Below, in pieces: positions 6,112 to 9,986 of a DNA stretch of 9,986 bases; position 1 is the stretch's first letter; each line of letters opens with the position of its first letter. The translations under genes were made by a program, and so were the position numbers. The stretch covers positions 1-9,986 of the forward strand of contig JAUWIS010000017.1 of assembly GCA_030605245.1 (NCBI GenBank), read 5' to 3'. The notes under the pieces are model-generated. The model had not been told where the DNA came from and did not search any database. It saw only the letters and a program-made list of their open reading frames with translations. The DNA comes from Methanobacteriota archaeon (GTDB lineage: Archaea; Thermoplasmatota; JASEFT01; JAUWIS01).

Positions 6112-6869
6112 TTAATCATCTCCAAATATTTTTTATCACCTACGGCAACAAAATTTTTTCTTTCCTTAAGATTCAGGCCCATGTCCAGTATCCTTTTGTT
6201 TTCATCATAGATTTCACCACCTGCTTCTCGTAAGATTAATACACCAGCAGCAATATCTGTAACCCGTAAAGGAACACCAAACTGATAATATAAGTCTGTT
6301 GAAGAGGATGCCACAAGACATAAATCAAGTGATGCACAACCCATTGATCTTACCCTTCTTGCCTTTTTCGCAATTTCAAACGATTTTGATAATGCCCTTC
6401 TCCCAAGATAAACAGAAAAAACAGGGTTTTTTTCATCAAAACTTTTTGTTTTAATTCTTTTACCATTAAGGAAAGAACCATTATTTTTTTCAGCCTCAAA
6501 CACATCATTATTCACAAGGTTTTTTACAAGCCCATACTCAATGTCTGACAGTTTTTTTGTTCCAAGTGCCACAGAAACAGAATAAAAAGGGATGCCGTGA
6601 ACAGCGTTGAATGTCCCATCAACAGGGTCAAGGACTATTGTTTTCTCTGCATTGTTATCAATAAAGCCTATTTCTTCAGATAAAAAGTTTACTTTTTTAT
6701 GACTTTTTTTAATTGTTTCCAAAGCTGCTTTTTCCGCAATATCATCAATTCTTTTTGTTGGGCTACCATCAGCACCATCTCTAACAGTTTTTCCTATATC
6801 CGGATTTCCCATGTTCTCATTAACGGCAACAGAGATATTTTCCGCAATATTTCTTAGGAGTTTTTTCAT
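6108..6869 (-). CDS. Inositol monophosphatase-family phosphatase (FBPase / IMPase / possible NADP phosphatase)
   Basis: This is a Mg-dependent sugar-phosphate phosphatase of 253 residues. The metal ligands are visible: E65-E66 in FLSEE, D81 and D84 in DPVDGT (81-86), and D205 in VTDIAAG, followed by REAGGEI. Archaeal members hydrolyse inositol monophosphate and fructose-1,6-bisphosphate, and some also hydrolyse NADP. Because the next gene is NAD kinase with a 4-bp overlap, NADP phosphatase activity is a reasonable inference, giving opposing reactions from one transcript. The ATG at 6869 has no SD but has a TATA-like ATTATACATA at -17 to -26, so the operon mRNA is probably leaderless. The exact substrate is not decidable from sequence, so I give no symbol. 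Confidence 0.88.
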   Translation of the reverse strand: MKKLLRNIAENISVAVNENMGNPDIGKTVRDGADGSPTKRIDDIAEKAALETIKKSHKKVNFLSEEIGFIDNNAEKTIVLDPVDGTFNAVHGIPFYSVSVALGTKKLSDIEYGLVKNLVNNDVFEAEKNNGSFLNGKRIKTKSFDEKNPVFSVYLGRRALSKSFEIAKKARRVRSMGCASLDLCLVASSSTDLYYQFGVPLRVTDIAAGVLILREAGGEIYDENKRILDMGLNLKERKNFVAVGDKKYLEMIK

Positions 6870-6885
6870 AACAGTAAAGATAATC

Positions 6886-6904
6886 TATGTATAATGTATT
6901 ATAT
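6886..6904. promoter_or_regulatory. Bidirectional AT-rich promoter between the NAD kinase operon and aIF5A
   Basis: The 41-bp divergent spacer (6870-6910) holds TATGTATAATGTATTATAT, a nearly symmetrical A/T-only-like run. Read rightward, TATGTATAAT begins 25 nt before the aIF5A ATG at 6911. Read leftward, ATTATACATA lies 17-26 nt before the phosphatase ATG at 6869. Neither start codon has an SD. One TATA-like element, or two overlapping ones, would therefore serve two leaderless transcripts in opposite directions. Confidence 0.5.
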
Positions 6905-6910
6905 GTTTTC

Positions 6911-7288
6911 ATGAAAACGGTGGCAGAGGTCAGGACACTGAAGGTTGGCAGATACCTTATAATAGATGATGAGCCATGCAAAATTCTGAGTATAACAACA
7001 TCAAAACCAGGGAAGCATGGTGAGGCAAAGGCGCGGATAGATGCCATGGGAATATTTGATAATCAGAAAAGAAGTATTGTTCACCCTGTAAAACACAAGG
7101 TTGGTGTTCCAATGATTGATAAAAGAACAGCCCAGGTTATATCAATCATGGGAAACAGCGTTCAACTCATGGATATGTCAACATACAAGACATTTGAGTT
7201 ACCATTACCTGATGATATGACACTTGAACCTGGTAAAGAGGTTCAGTACATGGAAGCACTTGGAAGAAAGAAGATTACAAGGGCATAA
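6911..7288 (+). CDS. eif5a: Translation initiation/elongation factor 5A (aIF5A)
   Basis: aIF5A binds the ribosome and helps peptide bond formation at difficult stretches. It must be modified on one lysine to deoxyhypusine or hypusine. The modification loop SKPGKHG is intact, with the target at K35. The N-terminal SH3-like domain runs from V4 to about 70, and the C-terminal OB fold (VISIMGNSVQLMD... onwards) to residue 125. I use the ATG at 6911 rather than the in-frame one at 6887: the shorter product begins at the usual family position (MKTVAEVRTLKVG), has a TATA-like box at -25 and no SD, as for a leaderless gene. The agmatinase gene follows after one base, linking this factor with polyamine synthesis. 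Confidence 0.95.
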   Translation: MKTVAEVRTLKVGRYLIIDDEPCKILSITTSKPGKHGEAKARIDAMGIFDNQKRSIVHPVKHKVGVPMIDKRTAQVISIMGNSVQLMDMSTYKTFELPLPDDMTLEPGKEVQYMEALGRKKITRA

Positions 7289-7289
7289 T

Positions 7290-8126
7290 ATGAATTTTTT
7301 AAAGTTCGCGGATGCAAACAGTAGTTTTAATGATGCAAAGTTTGTTATTTTTGGTGTTCCGTTTGATTTAACATCCTCTTTCAGGTCAGGTTCACGGTTT
7401 GCTCCTAACAGAATAAGGGAGGCATCATACAATTTTGAGACCTATCTGATGGAGCATGATGTTGATTTAGTCGATATTCCGGTTTATGACGCTGGAAATC
7501 TTGATGAATATGGCAATGTGGAGGAAATGATAAAAAATGTTGAAGAAAAAATAAAAAATTTTCTTCCAAAATTTCCTATCATTGTTGGTGGTGAGCATTC
7601 CTTGACAATTGGAGCGGTGAAAGCGTTAAAGGATGTCTCTATTGTTTTTATTGATGCACATCTTGATTTCAGGGATGAGTATCTTGGAATAAAAAATTCC
7701 CATGCATGTGTTTCCAGGAGGGTGTCTGAGATTGCTGGAATAGAAAATGTTTTTTCCATTGGTGTGCGTTCTTTTTCTAAAGAGGAAAAAAATGATTCTG
7801 AAAAACTTGGCCTGGAATATTTTTCTTCATTTGATGTTAAAGAAAAAGGTATGGAATCAATTATTAAAAACCTGAATTTGAAGAAAAAGGTTTATCTTTC
7901 ACTTGATATAGATGGTATTGACCCTGCATTTGCGCCAGGTGTTGGAAACCCTGAACCGTTTGGTTTATCACCAATTGATGTTTTAAAATGCATTTCAATA
8001 CTTTCAGATAGACTTGTTGGTTTTGATATTACTGAAATCTGCCCGCCCTATGATAATGGTAACACATCACTGCTTGGAGCAAGAATAATAAGGGATTTAA
8101 TTGGGTGTGTTTCAAGTAAAAAATAA
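7290..8126 (+). CDS. speB: Agmatinase / ureohydrolase family protein
   Basis: It hydrolyses agmatine to putrescine and urea using a binuclear Mn centre. The metal ligands are all in place in the 278-residue protein: H103 in GGEHS, D122, H124 and D126 in DAHLD, D206 and D208 in SLDIDGIDP, plus E249 in DITEICPPYD. The ATG at 7290 is one base after the aIF5A stop (TAA-T-ATG), so translation is probably coupled. A longer in-frame start at 7224 would lie inside aIF5A and is rejected. Family context: in Haloferax an agmatinase-like gene next to IF5A has been implicated in making deoxyhypusine from an agmatine-derived intermediate, so this enzyme may act in aIF5A modification as well as, or rather than, on free agmatine. 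Confidence 0.92.
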   Translation: MNFLKFADANSSFNDAKFVIFGVPFDLTSSFRSGSRFAPNRIREASYNFETYLMEHDVDLVDIPVYDAGNLDEYGNVEEMIKNVEEKIKNFLPKFPIIVGGEHSLTIGAVKALKDVSIVFIDAHLDFRDEYLGIKNSHACVSRRVSEIAGIENVFSIGVRSFSKEEKNDSEKLGLEYFSSFDVKEKGMESIIKNLNLKKKVYLSLDIDGIDPAFAPGVGNPEPFGLSPIDVLKCISILSDRLVGFDITEICPPYDNGNTSLLGARIIRDLIGCVSSKK

Positions 8127-8738
8127 TTACATTCTCTTTTCCAGTTTGCTCATTTTTTCCTCAAGTTTCTTTTCCCTTGTTGCAACAGCAAGTTCGCCTC
8201 GCGTTTTCTCTATAAGGCTTCGCGCGACATCCCTTTTTTTCCTGATGGAAACAATAGCAGATGGAAAATCAAACTGCATAAGAACAGAATAAAAAGTTTC
8301 CATAACATCAAGATAATATTTTGCTTTTTTAATATCACCACTTATTAATGAATTCAATGCGCATCTTCTAAACTCACCTATTGCATCACCCATACCCAGT
8401 AAATATGATGTGTAGGTTACACCCAGTTTATCAGGATCAGGTAGGTTTTTGTTTTCAATCACTGATGAAACAAGGAACGCTTCGCATACCTCCTGAAAAG
8501 CGTTTTCCACGAAACCTGAATAATACAAATCAGGATGATTCTTAACGGTTTTTATTAGTTTTTTTGTTTCATTTTTTATATCAGATAAATCGGGTTTTCT
8601 GTTTTTATGTAAATTTTGGATGGATTCAGCGCATTCCCTTATAATATTTCGGGATAGTCTTAATGCCTTCTCTCTCACCTTGTCTTTTTCTTCTAACCTG
8701 CACATTATTTTGTGTGTTATGTTTTTTAGATTTTTCAT
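8127..8738 (-). CDS. Translin family protein
   Basis: Translins are all-helical, ring- or barrel-forming proteins that bind single-stranded RNA or DNA. Eukaryotic translin-TRAX is an RNase, and archaeal members are poorly characterised. The 203-residue product has the family's key segment YTSYLLGMGDAIGEFRR (about 109-125), followed by a long helix, LISGDIKKAKYYLDVMETFYSVL, and a C-terminal KRDVARSLIEKTRGEL region. The ATG at 8738 overlaps the stop of the Zn-ribbon gene by 4 bp (ATGA), with GGTGG about 9 nt upstream. The longer frame to 8846 would read over the Zn-ribbon gene and is rejected. I cannot tell whether the acidic residues needed for RNase activity are present. Its stop codon abuts the stop of the convergent agmatinase gene. 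Confidence 0.85.
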   Translation of the reverse strand: MKNLKNITHKIMCRLEEKDKVREKALRLSRNIIRECAESIQNLHKNRKPDLSDIKNETKKLIKTVKNHPDLYYSGFVENAFQEVCEAFLVSSVIENKNLPDPDKLGVTYTSYLLGMGDAIGEFRRCALNSLISGDIKKAKYYLDVMETFYSVLMQFDFPSAIVSIRKKRDVARSLIEKTRGELAVATREKKLEEKMSKLEKRM

Positions 8739-8929
8739 AATCCGCCACCGAAAAGAATGAGAACAATAAACACGGCGATCATACCATACATTATGTACAT
8801 CATCATTTTTCTTTTCTTCACCATCGCACCCCATTTCTCCTTGCATTCATCAGAACAAAATGTTTCATCTACCGGTATTGCCTTACCACATATACTACAG
8901 TGTTTATGCTGCAAAATTTTTTCTGTCAT
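8735..8929 (-). CDS. Small Zn-ribbon membrane protein (DUF2116-like)
   Basis: This 64-residue protein has an N-terminal treble-cleft/Zn-ribbon (C11xxC14...C25xxxC29, with GKAIP and ETFCSDECKEKW) and one C-terminal membrane helix (about residues 42-61, MMMYIMYGMIAVFIVLILF). This layout is that of the archaeal DUF2116 family, whose function is unknown to me. The Zn-ribbon would face the cytosol with a tail anchor in the membrane. It sits in an operon with 4-bp overlaps on both sides: UMP kinase stop/its start at 8926-8929, its stop/translin start at 8735-8738. The SD is GGGAGTGTGAT. Such tight coupling suggests stoichiometric production, perhaps as a membrane adaptor for translin or the ribosome, but that is inference. 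Confidence 0.85.
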   Translation of the reverse strand: MTEKILQHKHCSICGKAIPVDETFCSDECKEKWGAMVKKRKMMMYIMYGMIAVFIVLILFGGGL

Positions 8930-9588
8930 ACTATCACACTCCCAACAAACTTTTTTCCTTCAACAAGATTTTTTAATGAACTCAGATTTTTTCCGTTGAT
9001 AACAAATGTTTTGATTTTTGATCTGGCTATGATTCTTGCAGCCAGCAAATCAACAACAGATTTTGAGCCCGCTTCCCCGCCAATCCTTGATGCTATTTTG
9101 ATTAATTCATCCGCTGTTAGTTTTTTAAGCACTTTCGCATTCCTGTATTTTTTTGGGTCAGCAGTGTAAACATAGTCAACATTTGTTGCTATTATAAGTT
9201 TATCTGCCTTTACTCTTTCAGCGAGCATTGCCGTCACAGCATCTGTTGTATGCCCGGGATGCGTGCCGCCCATTACCACAACAGGAAAATTTTTTCCACC
9301 TATTATTGCTTCATCAAAATTTGTTGCAGGTTTTGGGTAAGCATTACCAATTGCAGCAATAAGCAGTCTTGCATTCAGTCTTGTTGCATCAATACCCACA
9401 TCATCCAGAAAGGATTCGTTTGCGCCGAAAGACCTGCATATATCAATATATTTTCTTGCGGTTTTCCCACCACCGGTAACAATGTACAGTTTGTTTTTCC
9501 TGGAGATTTTTTTCAAAACAGATGCGAGTTTCCTTATGTAGTCTATGTCATCAAGTATTGAACCCCCAACTGACAATGCTATTTTCAT
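8926..9588 (-). CDS. pyrH: Uridylate kinase (UMP kinase), archaeal type
   Basis: It phosphorylates UMP to UDP with ATP, an essential cytosolic step of pyrimidine nucleotide synthesis. It belongs to the amino-acid kinase fold rather than the NMP-kinase fold. Visible motifs in the 220 residues are SVGGSIL (6-12), TGGGKTAR (38-45), GGTHPGHTTDAVTAMLAE (107-124, the UMP/phosphate region characteristic of the archaeal branch) and ATNVDYVYTADP (134-145, the nucleotide-binding part). Length is normal for archaeal PyrH. The ATG at 9588 has no SD. A TATA-like TTTATTA on the minus strand (9613-9619) lies 25-31 nt upstream, so the transcript has little or no leader. It is the first gene of a pyrH-Zn ribbon-translin operon. 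Confidence 0.95.
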   Translation of the reverse strand: MKIALSVGGSILDDIDYIRKLASVLKKISRKNKLYIVTGGGKTARKYIDICRSFGANESFLDDVGIDATRLNARLLIAAIGNAYPKPATNFDEAIIGGKNFPVVVMGGTHPGHTTDAVTAMLAERVKADKLIIATNVDYVYTADPKKYRNAKVLKKLTADELIKIASRIGGEAGSKSVVDLLAARIIARSKIKTFVINGKNLSSLKNLVEGKKFVGSVIV

Positions 9589-9612
9589 TATAACATGTAA
9601 AACATTAGCGGG

Positions 9613-9620
9613 TAATAAAG
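9613..9620. promoter_or_regulatory. TATA-like element for pyrH, possibly also for a plus-strand RNA
   Basis: On the minus strand this reads CTTTATTA, 25-32 nt before the pyrH ATG at 9588, the usual archaeal distance for a leaderless or near-leaderless start. On the plus strand it reads TAATAAAG. A start about 25 nt downstream would fall near 9641-9643, exactly where the first strong hairpin of the intergenic region begins. Use in the plus direction is inference. Confidence 0.45.
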
Positions 9621-9642
9621 TTTCTTGAAAGGTTGCAGAGTG

Positions 9643-9755
9643 CCCTTGGTTAAAGGACAGGTTTAAACAAGGGGGTGAACATTGCTTTTTGCGAAAGCAG
9701 GAAGAGGTAAAAAGGGTGCGAGCCTAAAAGGGAAACGAACAAATGTTTAAATCCC
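9643..9755 (+). ncRNA. Candidate structured non-coding RNA in the pyrH-ppdK intergenic region
   Basis: The 247-bp gap (9589-9835) has no credible ORF but has clear secondary structure. Hairpin 1: 9643-9648 (CCCTTG) pairs with 9668-9673 (CAAGGG). After a G/A mismatch, 9650-9654 (TTAAA) pairs with 9662-9666 (TTTAA), leaving the 7-nt loop GGACAGG. Hairpin 2: 9683-9688 (TGCTTT) pairs with 9694-9699 (AAAGCA), loop TTGCG. Weaker helices are AGG/CCT around GTGCGAG (9713-9725) and GGGA/TCCC enclosing AAC/GTT (9730-9755). By hand count, 9631-9760 is about 44 % GC, above the surrounding genes, and clearly purine-rich on the plus strand. I saw no C/D boxes, tRNA arms, SRP or RNase P signatures. Strand is inferred from G content and the TATA-like element at 9613. 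A 3' end is not obvious. Confidence 0.4.
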
Positions 9756-9780
9756 GAAAACTGTATACATCTGCATAGTA

Positions 9781-9795
9781 AAAAATGAAAAAGGT
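9781..9795 (-). terminator. Oligo-T terminator downstream of ppdK
   Basis: Read on the minus strand, about 40-55 nt after the ppdK stop, the sequence has CCTTTTTCATTTTTT, two T-runs in a row. An earlier TATTTTTAA lies nearer the stop. Archaeal RNA polymerase terminates at such T-runs without a hairpin. This would separate ppdK transcription from the structured region and from pyrH. Confidence 0.4.
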
Positions 9796-9835
9796 TAGAG
9801 ATTCTTAAAAATATCAAGCAGCAAATATTATTGTC

Positions 9836-9985
9836 CTAAAACTCGTGTTTTATTTCGGCATGCGCCGCTGCCAGTCTTGCAACAGGAACCCTGTATGGTG
9901 AACAGCTTACATAGTCAACACCTATTTTTCTGCATATTTTAATGGATCTTGGTTCACCGCCCTGCTCTCCGCATAAGCCAATCTT
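9836..9985 (-). CDS. ppdK: Pyruvate, phosphate dikinase, C-terminal end (partial)
   Basis: The last 49 residues are present and the rest lies beyond the window edge. PPDK interconverts pyruvate + ATP + Pi and PEP + AMP + PPi, supporting gluconeogenesis or PPi-linked glycolysis. The fragment begins KIGLCGEQGGEP, containing the catalytic Cys of the PEP/pyruvate domain. It continues with VDYVSCSPYRVPVARLAAAHA, the family's C-terminal signature, and ends at TAG (9838-9836). PEP synthase has a different sequence here, so PPDK is preferred. CGEQGG replaces the more frequent CGEHGG, which I regard as normal variation. Confidence 0.9.
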   Translation of the reverse strand, partial: KIGLCGEQGGEPRSIKICRKIGVDYVSCSPYRVPVARLAAAHAEIKHEF

Positions 9986-9986
9986 C

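Noticed and set aside
7224..7289. Longer N-terminus for agmatinase starting inside aIF5A
   Set aside because: These 22 codons lie within the aIF5A gene in another frame and resemble no ureohydrolase N-terminus. The ATG at 7290, one base after the aIF5A stop, gives a normal-length protein.
8739..8846. Longer N-terminus for translin
   Set aside because: It would overlap most of the Zn-ribbon gene in a different frame, and the added residues look like shadow sequence. The ATGA overlap at 8735-8738 with GGTGG upstream is the usual coupling.
9730..9756. tRNA T-arm-like sequence in the ppdK-pyrH gap (TTTAAAT before CCC, or GTTCGTTTCCC on the other strand)
   Set aside because: No 5-bp T stem, anticodon arm or acceptor stem can be formed around it on either strand.
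9589..9835. Riboswitch or leader regulating pyrH
   Set aside because: The best pyrH TATA box (9613-9619) lies between the hairpins and the gene, so the structured part would not be in the pyrH mRNA. A longer transcript from an upstream start cannot be excluded.
1..9986. CRISPR array, transposase, integrase or attachment site, especially around the R-M block
   Set aside because: No regularly spaced repeats, transposase or integrase motifs, or terminal inverted or direct repeats were seen at either end of the block.

Overview
The window looks like chromosomal DNA from an AT-rich (roughly 35-38 % GC by eye), Euryarchaeota-grade archaeon. Archaeal markers are a stand-alone GMP synthase ATPase subunit, aIF5A with an intact hypusination motif, an archaeal-type UMP kinase, an archaeal JAMM/MPN+ protease, a translin-family protein and a DUF2116-like Zn-ribbon membrane protein. 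First genes of units tend to have a TATA-like box about 25 nt upstream of the start codon and no Shine-Dalgarno (leaderless style). Internal genes have SD motifs (GGAGG, GGTGAT, GGAGATGAT) and often overlap the preceding gene by 4 bases (ATGA). The exact lineage cannot be told from this window.

Layout. Positions 1-113 hold the end of a probable scpB gene. Positions 153-1930 (minus) are an accessory block: a beta-class DNA methyltransferase, a winged-helix/HNH endonuclease and a 78-residue protein of unknown function, read in that order. This is very likely a Type II restriction-modification cassette sitting between housekeeping genes. guaAB (plus) follows at 1980-2927. A minus-strand run then covers a Fic protein (2983-3921), a coiled-coil gene interrupted by one in-frame TAA (3997-4854), and a tightly overlapping operon of IMPase-like phosphatase, NAD kinase and JAMM protease (6869 down to 4895). 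A 41-bp divergent promoter separates that operon from the plus-strand pair aIF5A-agmatinase (6911-8126). Agmatinase converges, with no bases between the stop codons, on a second ATGA-overlapped minus operon: UMP kinase, Zn-ribbon membrane protein, translin (9588 down to 8127). Upstream of it lies a 247-bp intergenic region with several hairpins, a candidate non-coding RNA. The window closes with the C-terminal end of pyruvate, phosphate dikinase (minus).

How the genes fit together. aIF5A and agmatinase link a translation factor to the polyamine chemistry needed to modify it. The phosphatase/NAD kinase pair could set the NAD/NADP balance and matches, as two genes, the two activities fused in one methanogen protein. 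UMP kinase, guaAB and PPDK are nucleotide and central carbon metabolism. The restriction-modification block, the Fic protein and the broken coiled-coil gene are the accessory or unstable parts. I found no clear case of a wholly new system. The best leads are the 78-residue partner of the R-M pair, the structured intergenic region at 9643-9755, the nonsense-interrupted coiled-coil gene and the co-operonic JAMM and translin genes.
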